Shown piece after piece: positions 1 through 13,400 of a stretch of 64,000 nucleotides of DNA. The stretch spans positions 1,901,236,644-1,901,300,643 of the forward strand of contig OY728163.1 of assembly GCA_963277665.1 (NCBI GenBank). Reading direction: 5' to 3'. A model generated the notes under the pieces. That model was not told the origin of the DNA, did not search any database, and worked only from the letters and a program-made list of their open reading frames with translations. A program made the translations under genes and the position numbers. This DNA is from Viscum album (lineage: Eukaryota > Streptophyta > Magnoliopsida > Santalales > Viscaceae). The first letter of the stretch is position 1. The number at the start of each line of letters is the position of its first letter.

Positions 1-663
1 CATGTCTAGCTCCTATTGGTCCGACGAGCGTACTTTCTTTATCTTGTTGGGTTGATCTGCACTCTATTTACTGTATTCTTTCACTGTTCTCTTTTCTATC
101 TACTGCTCACCATTTTAGTACCTTCTTTTTTTCTCTCTCGAGCTTCCAGGGCATCCTACTGAGTATCTTTATACTCACCCCAACTTGGGCTTTTCTCGCA
201 CTTGGAGTGCCCTTGCAGACGACAGATAGGTCGATCGAGACTATAGAAGAGCATTGAGAACACATGATCTTGGGCTGCGCTCAGTGGTCATAGTAGGAAT
301 TTCATGTGCAAGACTCATCAATTATTTAATTTTGTTTACCTGTTGCCGGTTTGTGGAACCTTTCGGGTTGGGCGCGTGTTTTTCCCTTTTTCTATTTGTT
401 ATCTTATCAGTACTTTTCAGCAATTTACTTTTCTTTATTTAGGAGTTGACTCATGAATGTGGTTGGGTTATATTTGTTTGTCCATCAGTTTTCTTTTGAC
501 TCTGCACTTCTGCACTGAGTGGGCTCTGTGTGTGTGTGTACAGGTACATAGGAAAAGGCCTCCCTAAGATTGGTACGCCTTTGGCGCTTGTCTCCTGCCC
601 CTGTCCAATAGAGGCGGGCTTGGGGTAGTTGCGGCTCGGGACCAATATGTTCGGGTCGTGACA
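1..663 (+). mobile_element. 3' end of an LTR, probably Ty3/gypsy
   Basis: This stretch is clearly richer in G and C than the DNA that follows it. It ends with GTTCGGGTCGTGACA at 649-663, which matches the usual 3' terminus of many plant Ty3/gypsy LTRs of the Tekay/Del kind (general knowledge of the family). The start lies outside the window, so it could be a solo LTR or the 3' LTR of a full element. A short TG run lies near 525-540. I see no coding potential worth calling. The sharp drop in GC after 663 supports an element border there. The relatively intact base composition suggests it is younger than the other elements here, but no partner LTR is present to test this. Confidence 0.6.
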
Positions 664-3600
664 ATGATCGTGGGTGGATATCCCATAATATATGCCTAAT
701 GTTTTAATAAAAATTATAAAGTGTTTTTTCTGAAGGCATTGGTAACCATAAATGTTTATGTGATCTTTGATGCTGAGTTAATTATGGGTTATTACAATTT
801 GGAAACATTTTTTAATTTATAACAATACTGTTTTAGAAAAAAAACAACCCACATGTTGGGTGAAAAACAATAATGTCTGACTAGGATGCCATCCATCAAC
901 CCCAAATTATATGGTGATGAGGGTGAAGTACCGACCACCGTTTTACATGACGTTTTAATAAATATTAACTTCTTTACAAAAATGATTTGATGAAAAAATA
1001 CGTATGAAATTTAATATGTTAAACATTCATTGTATTTTATGAGTTTTCATGATTAATCATTATAGAAGTTTTTTTAATATTTGATGTATTTAATTGTCTC
1101 TTAAGAGTAAATTCATGCATAAAAAATTCATCTTTGGTAATCAATTTATTTTGTATAAAATGAAGTGGAATGTGATTATAGAATAACTAAAACTTCATAT
1201 TTTGAATATGAAATAGAAAGATACCATGTATGGGAATTTTTTTAGGTTCACAATCTATATGGTAAGGTAATTTCCAAACAATAGGAAAAGGATATTGAAA
1301 AAAATGTATTTCATGTACCTTCATTTCTTATAAAATAAATGGTCCCTTAAAAAATCAAAAAAGTATGGTTTTATGATAATTAAACATCTCTATACCAACC
1401 ATATTATATTCATTATTAATCTATGAAACATTATATTAATCCTTGTAAATTACTCTTCTCTTCCATGTCCATGTTTTCAATCCCCATTTATGTTCTTCTA
1501 TATGGTAACCTAGTTATGTGATAATGCCAAAATACCATATTAATTCCAATTTAGTCTTATTAGTTATATTTTTACTAACACTTCTTATGAGGTGGGATTT
1601 CAATATAGGTATTCTGAAATAAAAATTTCTAGAATAATGAGATCAATATTAACCATCTATAATGATATTTATTGATGATTTCATGATACAAAACCTTAAT
1701 ATTTTAAAATAGACACATCATGTTCTATTGGATGTATGCCTTGATACCCCATGTATAGAAGGAAATAAAACATCTTGAGAATATATAATAAATTAAATTT
1801 TAAATAAATTTAATCTGTTCTTGAACTTAAGAAGAATGAAACACATGGATTAAATAAAACATGAAACTCATTATAAAAATTATTAATTAAACATGAACAT
1901 TATAACATATTAGTTAAATTGGATGGTATGAATAATAATAAATAATTTTTTTAAATTATTTTTTTTATAATGCATATAATATATTTAATGAATAAATATT
2001 GAATAAAAATAAATTAAGAATAATTTGAATTAAAAAAACAGTTCTATAAATTAGTATATTTCTATATAGAAGTTTAGTTGAGATTTGAAAAAATACTCTA
2101 TAATTATATTTGATTTTTTTAAAAACTATTTGAAACTATGAAATCATTTTATACTATAATTATTTTGGAATCATCATAGTTTAGTTTTTTTTGATTAATA
2201 GTATAAATATTGAAATTTAATTGAAAACCACATCTTCTTTAAAATTACATACAATATTAAATTATATTTTACTTTGGTTTTAAAGAAAAAATAGTTCTAA
2301 AAAATTAAAATTTAAAAAACTTATTACATTTTTATCAATTTCATATTGAATTTGGATGCACAATTTCATTTACTATTGATAATTTTCTATTTAAAATATA
2401 GCTCTCTCATTACTTATTCCAGAATAATTTTAATGAAAATATTTCAGATATGAGTATGAATATTAGGAAAATGGGTTAAACTCCAATTTTAAACATAGGG
2501 TTTTCCCATGAAAATTTGAGTTTACTAGATGAAATATATTTTCCATCTATTTTGTGATAACATCAATTACATAAAAAAAATTTCTAGAGAAGAAATATGA
2601 GACTAGAAGACCACTTATGCAAATTTCATTTGATAATTAATACGAGGGATTAGTTGATGGTGATATATTGACTTTTATAATGTGAATTATATTGAAAAAA
2701 ATTAAAAAAGGGGATATTTCTGACCTATTTGTTTCATTTTATGGTCAATAATTTTCAATATGTTTTTTCGAGTTGTGATGAAGTGGTTATTCGTGGATAA
2801 TTGTTATAGATTCACGTTATGGAATTACATGTCATTTATAGAAAACTACATGTGAAATATGAAAATTATTAAACTAGTATTAAATGTTATACACATATTA
2901 TATGGAATTAAAAAAAATTTAAAATGATTGAAATTTTTTGATACAAGTAGTTATACTATATATCGATTAATTATAAAATAATGCACCCATGATAATATTT
3001 ATTTATTAGAGGATTTGAAGGATTCAATGAATAATGATATTAATTTATTAAAATAATTTGAACTTGTCCATGAAAGTGTATTATTTTATATTATTAATTA
3101 ATTACGAATATTTTAATATGTATATTTTTATATTGATTGGATATTTGTATGAATTATATTTTATTTGGTTTTTTATTTGAGTTAAATTTTAAAGAGCCTT
3201 AAGGAAACCAATATATACCAAAAAGTTATCCTAGTAGGGGAATCAAAATCTACTCCTCATACCTGTAAATGGTTGACCTCTATCTTTACAATATTTTGAA
3301 TTAATAAGATATAATAAGAGCCTTCATGGTAATGTGAGTGAGCACACAAAAACAAACATACTATTGTGGAACCATGACATCAAAAGAACTAACACTAGTC
3401 AATCACAATCGGGTTTTAAGGGAAAAAATGTGTAATCAAATAATGAAATTGATGGGAATGTGTATTTTTAAATGGATGTTCTAGAATAATCCAAACTCTA
3501 TTGTCAAATGTGATATGTGATTCATTATTCCTTCTTTAAAAATGAAACACAAATAATGCCCGTCATTTGATCTATTTTTTATGAATCATCTGATCATCAC

Positions 3601-4151
3601 AGATGATCATCTTCTTCCATAATACAATATATGGTTCAACTATACAAGTTTTTTCCTCTATTATTGATCCATTATGACATTTTTATCATGCGAGTCTAGG
3701 ATCCTATCATCAAGGTGACATTCCTCCCTCTTTTTTATAATAAAAAAACTCATCACATGCAGTAAGAATGGAGGATGTCCTTTTATAAATCATTTCTCAC
3801 TGTCAACATCTATGGTGTTTTTTCAATTAAAAAACCCTGATCTCTCATGATAAATAATTTAAATTTATGTAAATTTTTGGTGAATTTAAATATTCATGTT
3901 GTTTCACTTGGGTAAATATTTATGTAATATATAAATGAAAATTTACATGCTCATATGAAAAGCCACAAAAATATAATTGTACAACATGAATTAATAAAAA
4001 ACATATTTCTCATTGATGAAACTAGTGAGACCACATGATTTTATGAAAAGGAAAATGTATCTATGAATGATTTAATTTAACAGTTGGAGAAGACTCACGA
4101 TTTATGAAACTGAAGAAGGGATGTGGGTGTTATAAATTAATAAATTGAGTG
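664..4151. other. AT-rich intergenic DNA, no gene recognised
   Basis: About 3.5 kb of AT-rich sequence with short homopolymer and TA-rich runs. I found no conserved protein motif on either strand and no LTR or inverted-repeat border. It is probably old, unrecognisable transposon debris. Confidence 0.5.
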
Positions 4152-6350
4152 TGTAACATCCCATTACCGTCTTGAATGGTAAATCATTAAACATGTAATG
4201 ATTTTTTCATTTTCAATTACTAGGTAGAGTTTATAATGAATTAAAAGGATACCTATAATGGTGAAGTTAGATATTTTTTGGACACTTAGCATTAACCATC
4301 CATTTTTATCGGCGACAAGAGTGTTACATGTCATCTAACTATGTTACACCACTTGTATTAGTAGCTAGGTGCATACAATGAATGGTTCACACAGTGAAAA
4401 TTGAATAATGTGTCAAGTAATTACACAGCGTGAGTTAATTAATAGTAGATATTTAATTTAAAGGGAGTCATTTATCTACTGTTATGAAAATTAACTGTTT
4501 TATAATGTGTAAAGGGGTTACATGTCATGTAATAACGAAATAACAGTTTTTAAACAGGAAGAAAAACATTGATCATCTTTTACCTCCACTCTAGTATTAT
4601 TTCTCTTTACTTAAATCCTTCTCTAGATGATATTTGATCCCTCCAAACCATCAAGGCTCCTTCGTTTGGTGTTTTATCGTCGTTGCGTATTCTGTGTGAT
4701 TACCGATTAATTTTATCCCTCGTTCTTTGTATTTATCTATTACTCCTCCCATGGAATTTCAATAGATCATCTAAAAATTTATGGATCATTACTCTATTAT
4801 TTCGGGTTTCATTTCTAGGATGAGTTTTTATTTCTTCAATGCCTTCATTTCTGTTGTCATTTTTTGTTGTAAGTACTGATTTATAGGAAAAAGGATGGTG
4901 GTCCCATCCTGTTTAGACAAATTGATTAACTTTGAATTGATTTTGTTTCAATTTTTGATTTAAATTAATCTGATCAATCATTATTTCAGTGGATTTAATA
5001 AAATCAAATTCTAGTTAATTTGGACATTTGAAATGGTTTTGGAAGAAAAATTGTGAAAACACCCAATTCCACTATATTGTGGTGTATTTATAGAAATTGG
5101 TTGATATAAAATTTCAATTGAAATTTTAGAGTTGATGGAAACTATTTCAAATAAAATTTTGAATTTAATGGTGTAAATTAATTATTAAGATGATGGAATT
5201 GGTTTTGAATTGAGTTCAAACTTGTGAAAATGGATTAAAAAGTTTTGATCAAAATCAAATGGGGTATCTTGTTAGAAATTCATGTTTTTAATAAAACCCA
5301 TTTTTCTTTTAAATGTATAATTTTCATTTGATATCACTGAATTGGATTTTATTATTTTGTATGATATCTTAATATAAATTTCCAATAATTGATTTTGAAA
5401 GTGAACATGAGTGTCTTATGTTGATTTTGATTTATATAGACACAATATAAAATTATATAATGTTCTAAAACAAAAATGTAGTCAGTCACATCCTCTATGG
5501 GATGGTTATGAGTCATTGTTGACCAGTGTTAGAGGGACATGTGTATACACATATTACCCAAATCTATTTTAGAGTGTGGAGTCATATATACTAGAGCTTT
5601 CCTACCTATTTGGTAGATTACCATGTTTCTCATTTGTTTTATATTTGAGATACAAATATATTCCAATTTTGTTAATATAAATTACACTCCATCTAAGTTA
5701 ATATACAGTGTTTTATATAAAATATTTTTTATAAACCATTATTTTAGAAATATTCCATCACTTTTAATCATTTTCATAATGTATTTTTCAACATTTTACC
5801 TCTTTACCATGATTTGATTAAATACCCTTAAAAATTACAAAAATATTTATTTTAATATTTAAATCATTAATTTGGTTATTATATTATTGGTATATGTTAT
5901 AGAATCCATAGTGAGACCCTAGCATTATTTTTATATCACACACTACTTGTGCCTTTGCGTGTTTGTTGATTATATCCTTCCTGGTTCGAGAAAGGGGAAA
6001 TGATCTCTTAGAGGTTGACCCAACTGTTGAACCATGAACTTGGTGAGTTGTGTCGATTGGAACTTTGGATGTTATTCCCAATTTTTGTTCACAGATTGTA
6101 GTAATTTGGGCTTTATTTCTTTGTTGAATGTTTTTACATTACTCCATGTGCTGTTTATTTTGAATGCAAATTTACTTTCTTGTCTTTATTTTTCAATGTT
6201 TTGTGGAAATTTCATTCCCAATTGCATGTGGTACGACTCCAGGTGCTAGTCGACATCCCATCAGGATCCGAAAACCCCTTCGGGTTATGTCATGATGGAC
6301 TTAGATATCATGTCAATCAGGTACCTTCATTGGTTCATGGAAAAGTGGTT
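4152..6350 (+). repeat. E1 5' LTR (right end approximate)
   Basis: The LTR pairs with 11193-13400. Matching landmarks include the GATATTTTTTGGAC block (about 4270 and 11308), the block around 4889-4925 and 11932-11965, GTGAGACCCTAG (about 5911 and 12950), and the CCCCTTCGGGTTATGTCA-like block near 6275 with its partner near 13314. The TATAAATA box of the 3' copy (11586) is TTTAAACA here (4549-4556), so the promoter that should drive the element has been lost. Short frames inside it are chance ORFs. Confidence 0.8.
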
Positions 6351-6659
6351 TCAATTTCCAGTTGTTGAGATTCTTATCTTGAAGTTAGTATGCATAGTGA
6401 AATCTTATCAGGACATTGATGGTAGTTGTGAGATAGTGTTAGGACATCTCTCATTGCAATGAACCTTATTTTTATAAGTATTTTTAAGTAATGAATCAAT
6501 GTGGATTTTTTCTAGTATTTTTTTATTTGTACTTGGATAGAGTGAAAATCAAATATATTTTGTTATACCGGTCGGAATTATGTTCCCCTAACTGATCAGT
6601 TTGAGCATTATATAATGTCTTACCTGTTGTCTAATGATGTTTTCTAGAATCATTCCCCC

Positions 6660-7470
6660 AATAGTATGTTTCAATCCAATCCAGGATGAATATATTGCTA
6701 AAATAAATCGAGAGAATACTTTAGTGGCCCCAAATCCAGTTGAGGTGATTGTGTGCTCTTTGTAAGCACATAGAGAAGAACCACATCCAGTTATCGTTCA
6801 TGCTCCATCCCTGGAACCTCATAAGGACACTCTCAAAGTATTTTCTCAAGAGTTCCTTCACCCGTACCCACTAGTTTTCAAAGGCTTGACTAATTCTCAA
6901 CATGATGAGGAATGGTTAGGAAATATAGAATGTTTGTTTGAGTTCTTGGTGACACCGGATGTGATCAAGGTGATGCGTGCCACCTTCTTATAGGAATTAT
7001 TGATAATGAGATGTTTGGAAATGATGGTGATAAAAAAGAAACATTAGGTCTTATAGTGGTGATGGTTCAATGTTATTTTCACCAATGAGTTCTATCCAGA
7101 TTCGATGGTGTTCTCCATGTCTATGGAGTTTTTCATGTTTTTGAACACTGACCGAACTATTAATGAGTATTCCAATCACTTTACTGAACTCATACAATTT
7201 TCACCTAATATTTTATCTAATGAGAGGATGACGTCTTGACTGTTCATATTGAAATTTTGATCATATATTTTTTCTCTGCATTTCATTCAGATGTTTACCA
7301 ATTATACTGATGTGATGGATAGTGAGATGATGGTAGAGATAGACCTAGATGCACTTTTTGGGTTCAAATGACTTTATGTTCCTCAGAATGCTAGCATGAG
7401 TTCCATTAAGCGATGTCATAAGTCTGATGATTCTGTATACTGTTCTAGATGGTAGATTCATTCCAAACCT
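6660..7470 (+). pseudogene. E1 gag (capsid) relic
   Basis: Gag forms the particle that packages element RNA. Translating across frames gives a Retrotrans_gag-like series: FKGLTNSQHDEEWLGNIE near 6880, TPDVIKVMRATFL near 6955, and a DRTINEYSNHFTELIQFSP block near 7150, which corresponds to the usual 'tVaeYe..FtrLsrfaP' motif of chromovirus gag. Stops and frameshifts break the reading frame (for example just after ATFL near 6991). No convincing CCHC knuckle survives downstream. It lies directly before the protease relic, as expected. The call rests on motif order and spacing read by eye. Confidence 0.7.
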
Positions 7471-7756
7471 CTTATACCACTGAAAGGATGTCCTTTTATT
7501 TTATATGTGTGTGTCATGCCAAGATATTCTATGAGGATTTTCACCAAGGAACCCAAAAATTGTCGTTTCTGTATACGTTCAAGGAACAAATAGACATTCT
7601 AAGATACGATTTTTAACTTTATAATGTGGAAATTAATTAGTAGCTTCTCCTAAAACTATGTGAAAATCAAATACTTTATGTAGGAAAGGGTCTCAACCAT
7701 ATGCATCCAGAATGAAGCTACTTCACACAGTAGAAGAGTCTCCATAAGAAGCAGAT

Positions 7757-7990
7757 ATGGATCTAGTGACTGTGAGAGGTACCATTAATATAGCTTCATC
7801 AATAGTGAATTCTCTATTTAATACTGGTGCATCACATTTATTTATATTAACTTATATGGTTAATCTGCTAAATCCTTATATGGAGATATTATCTTATGAA
7901 ATGTATTTTACCACACCCATTCTGACGAAGAGGGAGCGAAGGGTCTCCATAGCCCCACTTAATTCTACTATATATCATATATAAAGCTAT
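7757..7990 (+). pseudogene. E1 aspartic protease relic
   Basis: The frame carries SLFNTGASHLFI (active-site NTG at 7820-7828), matching the retropepsin motif 'LFDTGASHSFI' of gypsy elements. The catalytic Asp is Asn, so cleavage of the polyprotein would be abolished. The preceding VRGTINIASSIVNS matches the strand that normally leads into the active site. The frame runs on about 50 codons past the motif before a stop at about 7982. Confidence 0.75.
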
Positions 7991-8169
7991 ATTGGATTTT
8001 AATATTCATCAACATAAAAATTCTTAATGTCATTTTTGGAATGGGTTAGAACATTAATAAAAAAACCTAAATTTATTTGTATCTTTGATGGGTATACCTT
8101 ACTACACATAGTAGTGTGTCTCTTATAATTCAACGATAATGGGACCTAAGTTCAAGAAGGGCTATCCAT

Positions 8170-9600
8170 TCTTATATGGAGTTGTGGAAGGTAATATTAG
8201 TGTTCTATTTTGATCTCGAGTACGAGTCTCTATGGAGTTATCTACCTCCAATTATTATCGAGTTTCCTAACATGTTTCTTTCTGATTTATCTACTCTTCC
8301 AATGGTAAGGAAGTTTGAGTTATTCATTGACTTGATTCCTATTACAAAATTATATTATATTCTCTCTTACCATATGGATCCATCTAAAATGTAGGAGTTG
8401 AAGTCCCAGTTGGAATATCTTCTTTATAAAGGCTTCATATGCCCGAGTGTGTCACATTGGGAATTTCCAATTATCTTGGCTATGCAAGTTGATGTTTCAT
8501 TCCCATATATATTGATTACTGAAATTTAAATCGAATTATGGTAATGAAAAAATATATGTTTCTACATATTGATGATATGTTTGATCAGTTGAAAGGGGTG
8601 AAGTTGTTCTAAAAGAGTTTCCTTCAGTTTTCATACCATCAGTTATGAAAATATATAACATTTCAAAAACCATGATTCAGATAAAATACGACCATTTTTT
8701 TTACCTTTTTATACCACATGGTCCAACAAATTCACAAAAATATTTAATGGAATTGATGAACATGATTTTCCATTTCTATATGGATACATTTGTGGTAGTA
8801 TTTTTTGGATGAGATCCTCATTTACTTCAAGTCTAGGGAGGATTGTGTAATTCATATGACAAAAATTATGTGTCTTTTGAGAAATCTCCAACTCTAAGAG
8901 ATGATTTGGAATTGTGGTTTCTGGATTCAGGAAGTGAAATTAGTGGGACATGTGGTGTATGAACATGTGATATTAGTTGATCCCATGAAGGTGAAAGATG
9001 TTATGACTTGGGTGATACCACATAATGTATTTGAGATTCAAGGATTCTTGGGCTTAACCGAATATTATCATTGGTTTGTAAAGGACTCCATGATGTGAGA
9101 TTCTCTTATGATAGCTATAACTGGGATGAGAGTTAATTTTTCATACTATGATTTATGTTTGATTTAATTTGTTGAGTTGAAACACCTCTTGAATTCTAGG
9201 ATGGTGTTGAATTTTCATGTAGTAGGGTAGAGCTATGTGGTCTTTTGTGCTAAATTGAGATTAGGATTGGGATGCAATATTATGCAGCAAATCATGTATT
9301 TTATTATGGATCTCATTATATTAGGAAAAATAGAATGAATTATCCTACACATGACCATGAAAATTTAGATGTAATTCAAGAACTTATGAGTTTTCCACAT
9401 TACTTTTATAGAGAAAAATTTACTATGTATTCAAACCATAAGATCTTGAGTTATATATTATTTCAAAAAGTTTAGAACCTCCACTTGAGGCATTTGGTTG
9501 GGTACCTACAATATTTTATCATTAAAATTTCCTATACCCCAGTGAAATAGAATGTCATTGTAGATGATTTGAGTGTGAATCTTTCATCTCAGAAAGTGAA
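8170..9600 (+). pseudogene. E1 reverse transcriptase and RNase H relic
   Basis: Copies element RNA into DNA and degrades the RNA template. Visible blocks in order: EFPNMFLSDLSTLP and ELFIDLIP (about 8260-8340, the usual 'EFPDVFP...vEFtIDLiPGT'), a DPSKM.ELKSQLEYL block near 8380, the catalytic block FLDEILIYFKS at 8802 (normally F.DDIL), and IQGFLGLTEYYHWFV near 9035, the thumb motif 'vrsFLGL.gYYrrFv'. RNase H follows: YGSHYIRKNRMNYPTHDHEN near 9310 and YSNHKILSYI near 9430. Several shifts separate the blocks. The second catalytic Asp of RT is Glu. Not functional. Confidence 0.8.
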
Positions 9601-9849
9601 TGATTCATCGAAAGTGTCAAATATGATGGCCCCCTTTCCAAAGTTGCATATTGGATTCTAGGAATTGTAGGATAAGTTTCATTTATCCAGTATTCAGTTA
9701 CAAAAAACTCTTCTTGAGATCAATATTCAAGATCAACAACTTAACTAAGAATTCAATATCATTGGAGACTCCCTTTATGTCGTGGAGAAATTTTTCCAAT
9801 TTTCATTCTCCAAAAAAGGTGGAATTTATTATTGGATTCGCTTTTTTGT

Positions 9850-10520
9850 GCACTAGAAGCAAGGAAGGCTCTGATGGGGTACTGCCATAATTCCCAATGG
9901 GCTATACACCCAATAACCAAAATGATTTTCTATGATATGGGACATATTTTGTTAAGTATAGGCAATATATGAGGCATTACTAAGTTTAATTCACGCTGTT
10001 ACACATGCCAACTAGTTAAAGATGAGCACCGAAAGCCTTTGGGTTTACATCAGCAACTTCTATTCCCTAATTTGAAGTGAGCTGAAATATCAATGGACAT
10101 TGTGGTTGGTATTCCTTATACCCTGATAAAGAATAATAAGATATGAAGTTTGATTAAAATTCTAACCATGTCGGTTCACTTCATACTAATTTTTGATACA
10201 ACAAAATGTTGGGAGTTTGGAATACTCTATTTGAAAGATATTGTTGATTTGCATAGAATTATATTTGTTATAGTTTCTTATAGGGATTCTTGGTTCATAT
10301 TTTTCTTTTAGAGGGGCTTGAAGAGGAATTTGGATATCAAATATTTTTATCATAGTCTACCATATACAATCGGATGGCTAAACCAATATATATATATATA
10401 TATATATAGATTCTTGATGTCTTGCTTCACATTTTGGTTCTTGACTTCGGTGGGGATTTATATTATCAATTGTGAAAATTTGTGTTTACTTATAACAAAA
10501 GGTACCATTCTATGATCATA
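9850..10520 (+). pseudogene. E1 integrase relic
   Basis: Would insert the cDNA into chromosomes. The region reads MIFYDMGHILLS-like and then CYTCQLVKDEHRKPLGLHQQ (about 9999-10050), the CC half of the HHCC zinc-binding domain of chromovirus integrase. It continues with a block in which Trp has become TGA (10078-10080), then AEISMDIVVGIP around 10081, which holds the first catalytic Asp, and MSVHFI near 10168. A 23-nt pure TA repeat at 10386-10408 interrupts the core. The rest of the catalytic core is hard to follow. Confidence 0.75.
10386..10408. repeat. (TA)n microsatellite inside E1 integrase
   Basis: Uninterrupted alternating A/T of 23 nt within the integrase relic, so it must have grown after the element stopped coding. 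Confidence 0.9.
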
Positions 10521-10659
10521 GTGGATCCTTTTGTGTCCTTTTATTGATGGCCATGTAAATATCTATGTTTTAGACTGGATATTTGTGAACATTACATGGT
10601 TTGAAAAAGATTGGAATGTGAGGAAACATCAAATATTTAGTTAATTTGATAAAGAAAAT

Positions 10660-11150
10660 TATTTTCCCAAAGCCGATACAAGTATTTTGTTGATAATCAC
10701 CAAAAAACATTGGATATATCATCTGGTGACTACGTTTTCTTGAAGATTTCTCCCCGATTGGTTCATTGTTGACTTGGGAGGCAAGGGATGTTTGCTCTTC
10801 ATTTTGTGGGACCTTTTGAATCTTTCGAGTAGGTTGGGAAAAATCAATACTATTTTGAACTTCGATTATAGCTAATTTTGATAGATAATGAGTTTCATGA
10901 ATCATAGTTGTGATAGTATCTCCCATACCTATTAATGTTCTAAGATTGAGTGATCTAGAGATTGATCCTGATTTATCTATGATTGATTCACTAGTAAAGA
11001 TTGTTGACACTGAGGAAACGGTACAGTAGGGGTGGATGATACATTTTTGCCATTTTCTATGATAGTATGGTTATGATAATAAAGTTTTGTGGGAATGTAA
11101 TCCTATTATTAGAGAGTAGTGGCTTCATCTTTTTCGCATGAAATATTCTT
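10660..11150 (+). pseudogene. E1 post-integrase tail with chromodomain-like remnant
   Basis: On the + strand the segment reads VDNHQKTLDISSGDYVFLKISP (about 10689-10755), then FVGPFESFE near 10800, both standard in the chromovirus region after the integrase core ('GDyVFLKvSP', 'yiGPFeile'). Further on, KVLWECNPI near 11080 matches the chromodomain motif 'vKVLWrNh'. Chromodomains steer integration towards marked chromatin in this clade. An open frame on the opposite strand (11010-10570) is only a shadow of this region. Confidence 0.7.
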
Positions 11151-11192
11151 AATTGGATTTTCAGGGATTGAAAATTTACATGGTTGAAAGGT

Positions 11193-13400
11193 TATAACAT
11201 ATTGTTACTGACTTGACAGGTACACCATTAAAATTTACATGGATTTTCCATTTTATTGATAGAGTAGGGTTGAAAATGAATTAGGAGGATAACTATAATG
11301 GAGAAATTAGATATTTTTTGGACTCTCATATTTAATCAATATTTATTCATGTAGAAGGAGGGTTACATTTCGTGTAACAACATTAGATGACTTGATAGGA
11401 TCACTGTGTGAATACTATAAAAAGTTCAAACCATGAATGTTAGAAATTCAAAAGATTCATTATAGTTAATGAGTTAATTAATTATTATTTTTAATTATAA
11501 GAAACATATTTTTTTGTGGATAATGAAATAACTACTTCTCATCCTATAAATGGGTTACTCATCGTGTAATACCCCGAAATCGGTTTATAAATAGGAATCA
11601 TAGATAAGATGTAATTTTATTCACCCCTCCAGTTTCTTTTCTATTGACCTAAATTATTCCCTAGTTAATATTGGAACCTTACAACTCTTTTGGGTCCCTT
11701 CTCTCAACATTCGTTCATTTTTTGGTTGGTGATGTGATTCCCAAGTATGTTTCTCCCTCATTCATATTCATTCTCTCTTCCTGCTCCTTTAGGATTTTAA
11801 TAGATCATCCAAAAAGTGATAGATCTGTGCTCCATGATATTGGTTATTGTTTTGAGGTTGAGTTTATAAGACTTACATGATTCATTCTTTTTGGAGGGTT
11901 TTATTTTGAGATTAGTGTTTCGAGAAAAGGGTAGGTGGATCCATCCCATTTGGAAAAATTGATAAACTATGAATTTATTATTTTGTTTCATTTTTTAAAT
12001 TTAATTTAATATCTCAATATTTATTTCATTTGATTTAATAAAACCCAATTTTAGTGAATTTGGAGATTTGAAATGGTTTTTTAGGACAAATGGGAAAACC
12101 CCAAATTCCATTGAATTGGTGTGTGTTTATATAAATTGGTTCATTAATATTGATTATTTTATTTTGTAAATTTGATTCAAACTATTTAAATTAAATTATG
12201 AAATTTAATTTTGGAAATGAATGGAGAAATTGAGGGATGTTTTTTGAATTTCATTCAAACATGATAAAGTTTGTTAATGATTTTTGGTAGAAACCAGATG
12301 GTTTATCTTGTTTGGAAGACATGTTTTTTATTAGATACTATTTTGGTTTTAAATGAAAAATTGTTAATTGAAATGGTGGAATGGGATTTAATTGTATTTT
12401 AAGAAGGAATAAAATAAATTTTCTATCATTTATAGTGTAATAGAACATGCATGACATATGATGATTGTAAATTTTTTGTATACTCTACGGTTATACAACG
12501 TTATAAAACATAAATGCAGCAGGTCAAATATTTGATGGAATAGGGATAAGTCACCTTTAGCTAGTGTCATAGGGACATGTGTATACACATATTATCATGA
12601 TCACATAGAGAGTGTTGAGTCATACTTCCTACAACTTTCATATATATTTGGTAGATGACCAAGTTTCTCGTCTATTTTTAATTTCAGATATATATTCCTG
12701 AAAAATTTGTTAAACTATATTAAATGCCTTCTTAATTTATTGGAATTGTTTTATATAAGATATTTTTATTTAATAAATTGTTTTAAAAACATTGCATCAC
12801 TTATATTCATTTTCATAAAGTATTTTCCACCATTTATAATGTATAACATTATTTGTTAAAATATTATTTAAAATACCAAACTAAATTATTTTAAATTGAA
12901 AGAAATCCTTTTTCAACTCTATTATTGTGATCAATTTTAGAATCTATGGTGAGACCCTAGTGCGATTTTTAGCTCACACCCTACTAGTGTGTTTAGGTAT
13001 TTGTATATTATCTCCTTCCATGTTTGAGTAAGGTGAATGGATCATTTGAAGGTGGACTGAACTGTTGATCCTTGAACATGTTGAGTTGTGTAATTTGGAA
13101 TTTGTGATGTTCTCCCTTATTTGGGTACTCAGTTTGTTATAATTTGTGCTTCAATGCCTTTTTTACTTCTGATACATTACTCCGAGTGGAGTTTCCTTAT
13201 TATGCATATTGAATTTATTTTCTTTATTCCACTATTTTTAGTAGAAAATTTATTCCCACTTGATTGTTGTATGATTCTAGGTTCTAGTCTCTGAACTGTG
13301 GGGATCGGGAATTCCCTTTGGGCTTTGTCAAGATAAGCTCAGTTATTGGGTTACCAGTGTGAGCAGGCTAGTTCGTGATAGAGTTAACCAATGAGCATTG
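11193..13400 (+). repeat. E1 3' LTR (right end approximate)
   Basis: The partner of the 4152 LTR. It keeps a clean TATAAATA at 11586. Similarity to the 5' copy is traceable to about 13395, after the block around 13310-13330. Confidence 0.8.
11586..11593 (+). promoter_or_regulatory. TATA box of E1 3' LTR
   Basis: TATAAATAGG in the position expected for an LTR promoter, followed by a pyrimidine-rich stretch. The same site in the 5' LTR reads TTTAAACAGG. Confidence 0.6.

Larger units (their letters stand above)
4152..13400 (+). mobile_element. E1: decayed Ty3/gypsy chromovirus with both LTRs
   Basis: Two long direct repeats, starting TGTAACATCCC at 4152 and TATAACATATT at 11193, flank a gag-pol relic in the order gag, protease, RT, RNase H, integrase, post-integrase tail. 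That order (integrase last) is Ty3/gypsy. The tail after integrase, with a GDYVFLK block and a KVLW block, is typical of plant chromoviruses. The LTRs align along their whole length but are strongly diverged with indels, so the element is old. The right border is approximate because the LTR ends are too eroded to place, and no primer-binding site or target duplication could be read with confidence. All domains are broken by stops and frameshifts. Confidence 0.85.

Noticed and set aside
254..645. Short frames in the LTR fragment
   Set aside because: Located in LTR sequence with no motif; chance frames.
10570..11010. 146-codon open frame on the minus strand
   Set aside because: The plus strand of the same region encodes the chromovirus post-integrase tail (GDYVFLK and following blocks), so this is an antisense shadow.
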